Assembly: GCA_030035585.1 (NCBI GenBank)
Contig: CM057469.1
Span: 112,818,650-112,882,649 of the forward strand
Origin: Dugong dugon
Taxonomy: Eukaryota; Chordata; Mammalia; Sirenia; Dugongidae
Direction of reading: 5' to 3'
Length of the DNA stretch: 64,000 nt
Below are positions 47,085 to 58,199 of this stretch, in pieces; position 1 is the first letter of the stretch; every line of letters starts with the position of its first letter. The notes below the pieces were generated by a model. It searched no databases. It saw only the letters and a list, made by a program, of their open reading frames with translations, and was not told the origin of the DNA. Both the position numbers and the translations under genes were made by a program.

Positions 47085-47552
47085 GTCCCCATCCCCCTAG
47101 CAACCTTAATGGCAGCCCCACACTCTGGAATTCAAGTTGGTGAAAATCTGACTCTTTGAAACTTAAAAGGCTGTGGCCCTACCCTTTGAGATCCAGGAGG
47201 CAATGTCCCCACCCTTTGAAACTGAGAAGGTCCTGCTTCACATGCTCCTTCCAACAGTCCTGCTGACCTCTGAGCTGTTCTAGGGATGTTCCTTTCCTTT
47301 TCTTGGAGGACAACAGATATAGCTCCTTTGACCTGTTTCCTGCTTGTCGAATTCCAAAAGGGAGACAGCTTTCTTTCCTTTCTCCCTGTCCTGGTCCCCT
47401 TCAGCCTAAATCAATGGATTTTCTGCTGTGGCAGTTGGTTAGATCTGTCAGTCATAGGCTTAAACTCCTTAACAGAAGATTGAGTCATCAAGTCCTTGGT
47501 GAGCATTTTAGGACACATGTCCTTAGTTTGTACAACAGAATTTTCCAAATCT

Positions 47553-48062
47553 TTAAGTCCTGATTTCATTTTCAAAGTCCATTTTTAAGTCCATCTCCTT
47601 CCTCTTGCATTTTACTATAAGTGGCAAGGAGAAACCATGCAGCCGCTTTAAGATCTTAGTAATCTCCTCAACCTGATATCCAAGTTTATCACTTGCAAGT
47701 TCCACCTTCCACCAAACATTTAAACATAATTCAGACAAGTTCTCTGCAACTGCATAAAAAGCATCACCTTCCCTCCATTGCACAACCACATGTTCATCAT
47801 TGTCTTTGAAAGCTTCACCAGTAGCACATTTAATGTCCACATTTCTAGCCACATTCTGTTGCTGGTGCCATATATATTCTCTAAGATGATACAGACTTTC
47901 TTTATAGCTCTCCTCACTTCCTTCTGAGCCCTCTCCAGAATTGCCTTTGATGTTTATAATTCTACCAGCAGTCTCTTCAAGGCAATCGAGGCTTTTGTCA
48001 TTACGCATCTTAAAACTCTTCCAGCCTCTACCAATTACCCAGTTCCAAAACCACTTCCACAT
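47553..48062 (-). pseudogene. MaLR gag-like remnant
   Basis: A 169-codon frame still open from its start codon. The start lies about 50 bases inside the 5' LTR, after a leader with the complement of cagcaccccactcttcagg, which is the usual MaLR arrangement, and the N-terminus is rich in Trp and Gly as in MaLR gag-like proteins. Predicted product has acidic and basic charged stretches but no zinc knuckle, protease or other enzyme motif that I can see. Old viral-derived copy. I see no sign of domestication such as retained splice structure; retention could be chance. Confidence 0.75.
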
Positions 48063-48109
48063 TTTAGGTATCTGTTAGAGCAGCACCCCACTCTTCAGGT
48101 ACCAAATTC

Positions 48110-48516
48110 TGTTTTCATTGTCTAGTGCTGCTGTGACAGAAATGCCACAAGTGGATGGCTTTAACAAACAGAAATTAATTTTCTCACAGTTAGGAAGGCA
48201 AAAGTCCAAATTCAGGGTGCTGGCTCTAGGGGAAGGGCTTCTCTCTCTGTTGGTTCTGGAGGAAAGTCCTTGTCTCTTTTAGTTTCTGATCCTGGGCTAT
48301 CTTCATGTAGCTTGGCATCTCTCTTCCCCCATCTCTGATGCTCTGGCTTGCTTGTTTAATTTCTTTTATATCTCAAATGAGATTGACTAAAAATACACTC
48401 TACGCTCATCCTGCCTCATTAACATAGCAACCACTCCCAAATGAGATTATAACCACGGGCATAGAGGTTAGAACTTACAACACATAATTTTGGGAGACAT
48501 TATTCAATCCATAAGA
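48110..48516 (-). mobile_element. 5' LTR of the MaLR provirus
   Basis: Begins on the plus strand with tgttttcattgtctagtgctg (split here across the boundary) and ends near ttcaatccataaga. Shares ggtgctggctctagggg and tgtctcttttagtttctg with the other LTR. The sequence between this LTR and the gag start is the putative primer-binding leader (48063-48109). Confidence 0.87.
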
Positions 48517-48521
48517 GTCCC

Positions 48522-49875
48522 CTAGCAATTAAAGGATGGTCAGGGAAATCTAGTTTTAAAACACAAGCTATTTGTTCTCCAGCTGTATCTCCAAGTCTTA
48601 AAATCCTTGCAAACAGTCCAGTTTATATAAAGACACAACAATAAAAATCAAAATTATTTAAATCTACATCTAGAATACTTTTTCCGATAATCAGTGTTTT
48701 CTTTCTGAAAGGCTGGATTATCTACAAATCCCCCTTTTTTTGGAATAAAAACGGTTGGGCCAGGGGTAGATCTTGTAATTAAAAATGTAGTCTTTAGGTC
48801 TAATTTAATTATAAAAATTCTCAACTTTTCTAGTATACATTTTCATATGTTTCATTATTTTGCCACGTCATTACAGCAAAAAGGAAAAAAAAAAAAAACT
48901 GAACACAAAGTAGCTTTAAGTGCTAAATAAAAACAAACCAATGGCAAAATACTAATAAAATTTTTTTATATATAATTCTTTATTTTCTCGGTCTCCCTGA
49001 ATTGTATACCTGTGAGGGGGATTTTGGACAGAAGCATTTGGAGCCATTTGGGGATTTCCTGAAATCCAACATTTTGTTGGCTGTGAATTGTACCCCATTA
49101 CGTGCTACACTGCACTTCATTGCCCACATTTGGCACTTTTAGTGATAATTTCTCCAAATAGACACAGGGATCCATGCTTGGTATTCTTTAAAGCAAACAA
49201 ATAGATGAGCTAATTGTTTTAAATGCCTCCAATGAGATAAGTGGCAGGAAGCTAGAACTGATCATCTAATTACCTATTTGCTCTCTCAGAGAAGAGGAAA
49301 ATCCTGCCCTAATTAATATTTAGGGAATGCAAAAGTTGTCATCTTAAATCAAGGTGAAATATAATAATCACATTGAGTATTTATTGCAGAAAAATACTAA
49401 TGATTTGCTAGATATTGGGAGATTGGTTGCTTATTTTTTCAGCTAACTGAGTGCTGGCACCTGTGATATGGTATTACCAAAGAATTAGTCTGGAATTTAG
49501 TCCTGATTTATAAGCATTTTCATTTACAGAACTTTGGATGCCATTCTATTTGATGTCAAGGGAAAAACGGCTACAGAATCCTCAGGCCAAAGCCAACCAT
49601 CCACCCATCAAGCACACAGCGTGCTTGTCAGAAAAGGGCAATGACTGACTAAGCAAGCTAAGGCATTAGTTATAAAGAAAGTGTGAAATGGTAGGATGAT
49701 TCATACATCCCATGAGATATACACAAACCAGCAGAATAACGTACCTTTATTTGGAGTGCTATTTTTTCCTAAGAAAAGTCCTATTGTGATTAGCTTACGA
49801 GAAAGATATAAGTGGTCCCAGGTTAGAAAGTAGTTTAGAAGGGAAATTTGTCCATGAACCAGAACCAAAGATAAC
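48522..49875. other. unassigned stretch of 1.35 kb
   Basis: No repeat recognised, and AT-rich. It includes TAAT-containing clusters at 49258-49330 (ctaattacc, ctaattaat) that could be homeodomain-type sites or chance. No gene. Confidence 0.4.
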
Positions 49876-50048
49876 CTCAAAGTCGTTGCCATCGGGTCAA
49901 TTCTGACTCATGGGGACCCCCTATGTTACAGAGTAGAACTAACTGCTCTGTAGGTTATTCTTGGCTGTAATTTTTATGAAAGCAGATTACCAGGTCTTTC
50001 TTCCATGGTGCCATGGGTGCGTTCATACTGTGAACCTTTAGGACCTCT
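49876..50048 (-). mobile_element. AFROSINE, intermediate form, head eroded
   Basis: Inverted: gttgccatcgggtcaattc tail, ctgtaatttttatgaaagcag body, with a degraded head around 50040. Confidence 0.85.
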
Positions 50049-50697
50049 TATATATGAACAGTTTTTTCATTCTCTCACTTTTTGCCAATTATCCTGGCAA
50101 ATCTGGTGGGTCCACTAGCTGATGTGCTGACAAACTGTTAAGAGGGTTATTCCTATACACTGGTAGTACTCGCTGCTATTTTATCTTGGCCAGACCTCAG
50201 TTTAGTGTCCTGTTTCTTAACCATCACTAAATTTCCAAAGAGAAAGCACTTTTCTTTGGGGTCATCCTTGCTCGTCTCTAGAATGACTTAGATGTGGCCT
50301 AGAGAGAACATGACCTTAGTGAAGCTCAAAGTATTTAGCTCTGAGACACAGGTTTCTCTACCCAGGCAAAGTCAATGTTATGTCTCAACATGAACCAATG
50401 TAACCTACTAAAAGTAGGGGGACCATGCAATACGCCATCCAAACCTGAACACTTCTGAGAGCTAAAGGGGACATATATTTATTAATTTACCAGGATAGGG
50501 CAGCTCCAGGCAAACTGGAATGTATGATCACTCTGTGTGGGGGTTTATCTTAGCATTTGGAGCACTAACGAAGTATTTATTTTCAACCATGTCCTCTTGC
50601 ACGTAACTTCCTGGAATAAACTTCAGAACCTGAAAGAGGATGGGTGTGGTGGAGTGGGGTTTAAGTGTTAGAGATCTTTGGTTGCAGCCATGTGTCA
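50049..50697. other. unassigned stretch
   Basis: Nothing recognised before the hairpin. Confidence 0.35.
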
Positions 50698-50700
50698 ATC

Positions 50701-50793
50701 TCTTTCCACTTGGGAAAAAGGCAAATTGTGATGTATTTTCAAATCTTGGCATGCCAAATACATCACAATTTGTCTTTTTCTCAAGTGGAAAGA
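50701..50793. repeat. long near-perfect inverted repeat (hairpin)
   Basis: The left arm 50701-50737 and right arm 50757-50793 (37 bp each) are reverse complements with only two differences, both C-to-T type on the right arm. In a plus-strand transcript both would still pair as G:U, so all 37 positions pair. The 19-base loop contains the 12-bp palindrome ttggcatgccaa. It could be a miniature inverted-repeat transposon, a locally templated inversion or a small-RNA precursor; I do not recognise the family. Confidence 0.9.
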
Positions 50794-50805
50794 TCCATGT
50801 AAGAT

Positions 50806-50819
50806 AGATAGATAGATTA
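50806..50819. repeat. (GATA)n microsatellite
   Basis: Short tetranucleotide run at the 3' end of the inverted RTE fragment. Confidence 0.85.
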
Positions 50820-50821
50820 CA

Positions 50822-51202
50822 CATGTTGCTTTTGTCAGGTGTTGAAGAGTCAGCTCTGACTCATGGCAACCTTATGTATAACAGAACAAAATGTTGTTCA
50901 GTCCCACACCACCTTCACAATCATTTTCATAATTGTTGGTATGTTTGAGTGCATTGTTGTCAATCCATTTATCTAATTAAGAGTTCACCTTGTTTTTGCT
51001 GACCCTCTGTGTTACCAAATATGATGTCCTTTTCTATCAATTGGTCTTTCCTGATGATGTGTCCAAGCTGAGCTCACTTCTAAGGACCATTTTCGTTTTA
51101 TTTCTTCTAAGACTAATTTGTTCATTCTTCTGGCAATCTGCATAGAGCATATTCAGTATTCTTTGTCAACACCACAGTTTAGATGCATCAATTCTTCTTC
51201 TT
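50822..51202 (-). mobile_element. RTE 3'-end fragment
   Basis: Inverted 3' terminal part: gttgaagagtcagctctgac, acctatgtataacagaac-type, ttaccaaatatgatgtcc, tcttctaagactaatttg and gatgcatcaattcttcttc. 5'-truncated, no RT core. Confidence 0.88.
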
Positions 51203-51206
51203 GGGT

Positions 51207-51281
51207 ATACATACATATATATATATACATATATACATACATACATATATGCATATGTATGTGTGTGTATATATATATACG
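51207..51281. repeat. TA/TACATA/TG microsatellite
   Basis: Compound AT-rich run of TACATA, TATATA and GTGTGTAT units at the truncated end of the RTE fragment. Confidence 0.9.
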
Positions 51282-52575
51282 ATCGGGGAGAGTAGGACTT
51301 AGAGGATGGGACAAGCTACTAGTGTTTTGTTTGCTTATTTTGTTCTTTTACAATTGCAACTGCAGGGCTGCTAAAGCAGGTTCTGCTTGGAACCAGGAGG
51401 ATTAATGGAATTAGATTTTTCTTTCTACAGTCAGAGCCAGCTCACTCAGCAACCTCACGTCTGGCTTATGTGCTCCAAAATCCTGCAGGGTGGCAACACT
51501 CCCAAGTTGTGGTTATGGCTATAGCAGCCGGAATCAAATGGAATTCTGTATTAATTGGGGTCCAGATTTATTTGTAGAGCCAGGACAGTTTTGCCCAGAA
51601 CCTCAAATTGCAAATGAGGCTTCAGGTCTAGGTGGAAACATCTCTTGTGAAGTGACCAGGAATTGGTAGAGGCAACGATGGATTCATTTCCAGTGTTAGG
51701 ACAGACATTCCATTTTGATACTGGAAAATTATCATATTTCCCCCAAATTTTGTAGATGTAGCAAAGATACTGTGATATGCTTATTTGTCCAGTTGACCTG
51801 GAAACTTTGAAAATATGAGACACAGGAGAGATTTGAATTGAGCTATTTTAATTTTGGAGATTCTGAAGAAATTTTAATATTCCTGGTAGAGGATAACCCC
51901 AAAAGGAAGTTACCACCAAGTAGACCACTGAGAGGGACATTTCCATCGGGGTTTAGGCAGCAGTAAGTAATCTGGGGAGAGGAATGTTTAGCATTTGCTT
52001 TGGGACTTTAATTTCTATCCTTGTAAGAGTAGAACAAGCATCACTAGAATAAAACAGATTAATTTTTTTTCTAAGGAAAATAATTTGCTGGGAGAAAAAC
52101 TGCTTTAAGATGCATTTAGTAAGTTGTAAACATAACCTAGGCTGCCAAAAATCTTATCAATAATAAGTTAATGGTTTGGAATATTCAGTTTTGGCCTATG
52201 TGCCCTCAGAAAAATTGCATCAAGTCATAGAAATTGTTGCATATACTTTATAACCATAAACATGTTTAAACAAGCAGAGCAGGCCCATATGACTACAAAT
52301 AAATTAGAAAATAAAATTCTGAAAAATAAACAGCAATGCTGAAAGGCTTCAAAACTATGCTATCATCCAGGGTTCATAAAAATTATCTCCCCTTAGGATT
52401 AATATTTTAAAAAATCTATTTAAAAAAAAAGACAAAACTTTCATTCCTAAAAATCTGCAAAATCACCTAATGGAAAAAAAAGAAAACATGTTTCCAACTC
52501 CACCACCAAATTCTTGAGAAATAGATAAAAAGCATTTTAAGTACGTAGACCCTGTGTATCTTTCATTCAAACCAA
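51282..52575. other. unassigned stretch of 1.3 kb
   Basis: Nothing recognised. No usable frame. Confidence 0.35.
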
Positions 52576-53470
52576 TTTTTTAAATTGTATTTTAGATGAA
52601 GGTATACAGAGCAAATTAGTTTCCAATTAAATAATTAATATACATATTGTTTTGTGACATTGGTAGCCAACCCCACCACATGTCAACACTCTCCCCTTCT
52701 GGACTTTGGGTTCCCCATTACCAGCTTTCCTGTCCCCTCCTACCTTCTCATCCTTGCCCATGGGCTGGTGTGCCATTTAGTCTTGTTTTGTTTTATGGGC
52801 CTGTCTTATCTTTGGCTGAAAGGTGAACCTCAGGAGCGATTGAAGTACTGAGTTAAAAGGATGTTCAGGGGCCATACTCCTGGGGTTTTTCCAGTCTCTG
52901 TTAGACCAGTAAGTCTGGTCTTTTCTGTGAGTTAGAATTTTGTTCATTTTTCTCCGGCTCTGTTCGGGACCTTCTATTGTGATCCCTGTCAGAGCAGTCG
53001 GTAGCGGTAGCTGCACATCATCTAGTTGTGCTGGACTCAGTCTGGTGAAGGCTGTGGTAGTTGCGGTTCAGTAGTCCTTTGGATTAATCTTTTCCTTTTG
53101 TCTTTGGTTTTCTTCATTCCCCCTTTCTCTAGACAGGGTGAGACCAGTGGAGCATCTTAGATGGCTACTCACAAGCTTTTAAGACCCCAGATGCTACTCA
53201 CTAAAGTAGGATGTAGAATATTTTCTTTGTAAACTATGTTATGCTAATTGAGCTAGATGTCCCTGGAGACCATGATCCCCACAGCCCTCCGCCCAGTAAT
53301 TCAGTCCCTCAGGGAGTTTGGATGTGTCTATGGAGCTTCCATGACCTTGCTTTGGTCAAGTTGTGCTGACTTCCCCAGTATTGTGCAGTGTTTTATCCTT
53401 CACCAAAGTTAACCACTTATCCATTGTCTAACAAGTGTTTTTCCCTCCCCACCTCATTCTTCCCTAGTAA
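52576..53470 (-). mobile_element. L1 3'UTR
   Basis: Part of the L1 above. Contains the blocks shared with the other 3' ends (gccaaccccaccacatgtc, ctgtcccctcctacc, gggagtttggatgtgtc). Confidence 0.88.
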
Positions 53471-54681
53471 ACATCAAAGACTGTTTCTTTCTGTGTGTAA
53501 ACCTTTACATGAGTTTTTATAATAGTGGTCTCATACTATTTGTCCTTTTGTGATTGACTTATTTCACTCAGCTTAATTGCTTCCAGATTCATCCACGTTG
53601 TGAGATGTGTTACAGACTCATCACTGTTCTTTATTATTACCTAGTATTCCATTGTGTGTATGTACCATAGTTTGATTATCCATTCATCTGTTAATGGGCT
53701 CATAGGGTGTTTCCAAATTTTTGCTATTGTGTATAGAGCTGCAATGAACATGGGTGTACATATGTCTATTCATTTGACTGCTCTTATTTCTCTCAGGTAT
53801 ATTCCTAGGAGTGGGATTGCTGGATCATATGGTATTTCTATTTCTAGATTTTAAGGAAGTGCCATATCATTTTCCAAAATGGTAGTACCATTTTACATTC
53901 CAACCAGCAGTGCAGAAGAGCTCCAATCTCCTGAAGCCCCTCCAACGTTTGTTATTTTCTCTTTTTTTTTTTTTTTTTTTTGATGCATGCCAGTAATGTT
54001 GGGGTGAGATGGTATCTCACTGTAGTTTTGATTTGCATTTCTATAATGACTAGTGATTGCGAGCATTTCTCAGGTGTCTGTTAGCTGCCAGAATGTCTTC
54101 TTTGGTGAAGTGTCTCTTCATATCCTTTGCCCCTTTTTTAAAGGGATTATTTGTCTTTTTGTTATAGAGGTGTTGGATTTTCCTATAGATGTTAGAGATT
54201 AGACGTTTGTCCGATTGTCATAGCCAAATTTTTTTTCCCAATCTGTAGGCACTCATTTTTCTCTTTTGGTGAAGTCTTTTGATGAACATATGTGTTTAAT
54301 TTTTAGAAGATCCCAGTTATCTAGCTTATCTTCTGGTGTTTGTGTACCGTTACGGTTCGTATCCTATTTACAGGGCCTCTAGCATTGACTCTATTTTTTC
54401 TTCTATGATCTTCATAGTTTTTGGTTATATATTAGGTCTTTGATCCACTTTGAATTAGTTTTTGTGTATAGTGTGAGGTATGAGTTCTATTTCATTTTTT
54501 CACAGACGGACATCCAGTTTTGCCAGCACCATTTGTTTAAAAGACTGTTTCTTTCCTATTTAATGGACTTTGCACCTTTGTTGAATATTAGATGACTGTA
54601 GGTGGATGAATTTACATCTGGACTCTCAGTTCTCTTCCAGTGGTCAGTGTGTCTGTCCTTGTACCAGTACCAGGCTGTTTT

Positions 54682-54830
54682 TATTTTATTTATTTTTTTA
54701 TTGTACTTCAGGTGAAGGCTTACAGAACAAACAGTTTCTCATGAAACAGAAGTACACAAGTTGTTTAATGACATTGGTTAACAACCCCACAACATATCAA
54801 CCCTCTAACTTCTCAACCTTTTTTTTTTGG
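54682..54830 (-). mobile_element. tiny 5'-truncated L1 3' end, nested in L1 ORF2
   Basis: A 149-bp insert of the L1 3' end (attgtacttcaggtgaagg, gttaacaaccccac), flanked by an exact 16-bp direct repeat, agtaccaggctgtttt, at 54666-54681 and 54831-54846. Confidence 0.92.
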
Positions 54831-56890
54831 AGTACCAGGCTGTTTTGACTACGGTAGCTGTATAGCAGGTTCTGAGGTCAGGTAGTGCCAGTTCTCCTAC
54901 TTTATTATTTTTCTTCAGTAGTGCTTTACTTATCCTGGGCCTCTGTCCTATTCATATAAAGTTAATGATTAGTTTTTCTATCTCCTTAAAGAATGCTGTT
55001 TGTATTTGGATCAGCATTGCATTGTATTTGTAGATTGCTTTGAGTAGAAATGTCATTTTCACTATGTTGACTCTACCTATCCATGAGCATGGTGTGTTTT
55101 TCCATTTATGTAGGTCTCGCTTGTTTTTTTGCAGTAGGGATTAGTAGTTTTCTATGTTTAGATCTTTTACGTCCCTGGTTAGATTTACTCATAAGTATTT
55201 TGTTTTTTTAGGGGTTATTATAAATGGTATTGCTTTCCTAATTTCCTTTTTGTAGTTCTCTTTACTGATGTATAGGAATCCAACTGATTTTTGGATGTTC
55301 ATCTTGTATCCTGCTACTCTGCTGAATCTTTCCATTAGTTCCAGAAATTTTTTTGTGGAGTCCTTTGGGTTCACTCTCTGTTTATAATATTATACCATCT
55401 GCAAACAGGGATAGTTTTACTTCCTTCTTAACATTTTGGATGCCCTTCATTTCTTTTTCTTGCCTTATTGCTGTAGTTAGGTCTTCTAGCACAATGTTAA
55501 ATAGGAATGGTGATAAAGGGCATCCTTGTCTTGTTCTTTTTCTCAGGAGGAACTTTTTCAGCCTCTCTCCATTGAGAATGATGTTGGTTGTTGGTTTTTT
55601 ATAGATGCCCTTTACTATGTAAGGAATTTCCCTTCTATTCCTATTTTATTGATAGTTTTTATCAGGAATGGGTGTTGGACTTTATCGAATGCCTTTTCTG
55701 CATGGATTGAGATGATTATGTGATTCTTTTCCTTTGTTTTTCTTATGTGGTTGATTACTTTGATTGATTTTCTAGTATTGAATTATCCTCGCATACCTGA
55801 TATGAATCCAACTTGGTTGTGATGTATTATTATTATTTTGACAGTATGATGAATTCTATTGGCTAGAATTTTGTTGAGAATTTTTGCATCTATGTTCATG
55901 AGAGATATTGGTCTGTAATTTTCTTTTTTTGTGCTGTCTTTGCCTGGTTTTGGTATCACTGTAATGCTGACTTCATAGAATTAATTCAGAAATACTCTTT
56001 CCTTTTCTATGTTCTGAAATACTTTGAGTAGTACCGGTGTAATCTCTTCTCTGAATATTTGGTAGAATTCTCCAGCGAAGCCATCTGGGCCATGTTTTAT
56101 TTTTTGCATGGGGAGTGGAAAGCTTTTTAATTTCCTTTCAATCTCTCTTGTTATTATTGGTCTGTTCAGATTTTCGACCTCAGTTTGTGTTAATTTAGGT
56201 AAGTAATATGTTTCTAGAAATTTGTCCATTTTCTCAAGGTTTTCAAATTTGTTGGAGTTTAGTTTTTCATAGTATTCTGTTATGATACTTTTTATTTCAG
56301 TTGGGTCTGTTGTGATATCACCCATCTCTTTTCTTATACGGGTTTTTTGCTTCCTCTCCTGTTTTTCTTTTGTCAGTTTGGCCAATGGTTTATCAATGTT
56401 GTTGATCTTTTCAAAGAACCAGCTTTTGGTCTTGTTAACTCTTTCAATTGTTTTTCTAGTCTCTGTATCATTTAATTCTGCTCTAATTCTTATTATTTCC
56501 TTTCTCCTGCACCTGAGAGCTTCTTTTGCTGCTTTCTTTCTACTCGTTCCAGTTTTAGGGTTAATGTTTTGATTACGGCCTTTTCTTCTTTTTTGATGTG
56601 TGCATCTATTGCTATAAATTGATGTCTGAGCACTGCCTTTGCTGTGTCCCATAGGTTTTGGTATCATATGTTTTCATTTTCATTTGATTCTGGGAATGTT
56701 TTGATTCAATCTTGGATTTCTTGTATTACCCAGTGGTTTTGAAGCAAGACATTACTCAGTTTCCAAGTATTTGATTTTTTTTCCTTGTTATTCCTGTTAC
56801 TAATTTCTACTTTTATGGTGTTGAGATCAGAGAAGATGCTTTTTATTATCTCAACATTTTACATTTTGTTGAGGGTTGTTCTATAACCTA

Positions 56891-57052
56891 AAAACCAAAC
56901 CAAACCCATTGCTGTCAAGTCAATTCCAGCTCATAGCAACCCTATAGGACAGAGTGGAACTGCCTCATAGTGTTTCCACGGAGTGTCTGGTGGATTTGAA
57001 CTGCCAACCTTTTAGTTAGCAGCCATAGCTCTTAACCACTATGCCACCAGTG
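56891..57052 (-). mobile_element. AFROSINE, short form, nested in L1 endonuclease region
   Basis: Inverted copy with aaaaccaaaccaaaccc tail at 56891 and head atgccaccagtgttt. It splits the endonuclease region of ORF2, so it is younger than the L1. Flanking duplication is imperfect. Confidence 0.92.
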
Positions 57053-58199
57053 TTTGTGGTCTAAGATATGGTCTATTCTGGAGAACATTCCATGTGTGTT
57101 GGAAAAGAATGTGTACTTTACTGCTGTTGGGTGGAGTGGTCTATATATGTCTATGAGATCAAGTTGGTTGACTGTGGCTTTTAGATCTTCCGTATATCTG
57201 TTGAGTTTCTTTCTAGATGTTCTGTTCTTCACCTAGAGTGGTGTGTGGAAGTCTCGTACTATTATTGTGAAACTGTTGATTTCTCTTTTCAAAACTATTT
57301 GAGTTTGTTTTACGTATTTTGGAGCCCCATCATTGGGTGCTTAAGTATTTATTATAGTTATGTCCTCATGGTGCATTGTCCCTTTAGGCAATATATAATG
57401 TTCTTCCTTGTTATTTATGGTGTATTTTGTTTTAAAGTCTATTTTATCTGAGATTAGAATTGCCACTCCTGTTCTTTTTTGGTTGCTGTTTGCTTGATAT
57501 ATTTTTTTTCCTTGCTCTGATTTTAATATTTTATGTCTTTGTTTCTAAGGCATGTCTCTTGTAGACAGCTTATTGATGGGTCTTGTTTTTTTTATCCATT
57601 CTGTCACTCTCCTGTATCTTTCTGGGTGCATTTAGGCCATATACGTTCAGTGTGATTTTTGATAGGTTGAGTTTACTGGTGTCATTTTGTAGTGCTTTTT
57701 TGTGGTGCTGATGTTTTCTTTGTTCCTCTGACTCTTGTGTGTTGAATTCCTTTTTTGTGTGGACTTTTTTTCATTTCTTTCGTTTTTGAAGATTTTGTGT
57801 TTACTAAGCCTTCATGTTTTTCTTCATTATTATGATGATTAGGTTTGTTAACTTTCTTTGTGGTTACCTTGAAATTTACCCCTGTCTTCCTAAGTTTAAC
57901 CCAGTCTTTTATTATTTGATATTGCCTTAAATTCCTCTCGATTTAACAGTCCTATACCTACACCATTTATTCCCTCTATTGTTGTTCTAATATTTTGTCA
58001 TTTACAGATTGACGACTCTGGTTCCCTTTTGTAAAAATTTTAGTCATGTTTTATCCTTGAGAGTTCATTACTTAGGTTGGTATCTGGCTGATGCTGTCTT
58101 GTGTCCCAGATTCAGGTTGTTGTCTGACGTTGTTGGTTCTCTAACTGAGGAACTCCCTTTAATAGTTCTTGTAAGCTTGGTTTTGTTTTTACATATTCC

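Larger units (their letters stand above)
45539..48516 (-). mobile_element. ERVL-MaLR provirus (LTR, internal, LTR), antisense, interrupted
   Basis: An old endogenous retrovirus-like element of the MaLR group in minus orientation. The two LTRs (45539-45953 and 48110-48516) frame an internal region that is about 1.65 kb once the solo LTR at 46590-47084 is discounted, close to the usual MaLR size. The gag-like frame starts just inside the 5' LTR. No pol or env is seen, as expected for the MaLR group. Flanking 5-bp duplication could not be confirmed. Confidence 0.88.
53471..58150 (-). pseudogene. L1 ORF2 remnant (endonuclease and reverse transcriptase)
   Basis: ORF2 of L1 encodes an endonuclease at the N-terminus, a reverse transcriptase in the middle and a Cys-rich C-terminus. 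Here the endonuclease lies at about 57.0-58.0 kb, with the readable stretch 57032-57232 (QLDLIDIYRPLHPT and FSRIDHILDHK). The longest frame, 55981-56667, covers the region before and into the RT (NKTKSWFFEKIN, HGPDGFAGEFYQIF). The RT catalytic box appears as LFADG near 55396-55410, where FADD is expected, and is followed by a stop and a frameshift. The next frame, 55189-55374, continues [13 protein letters not shown]. Two nested insertions lie inside (54682-54830 and 56891-57052). Confidence 0.9.
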
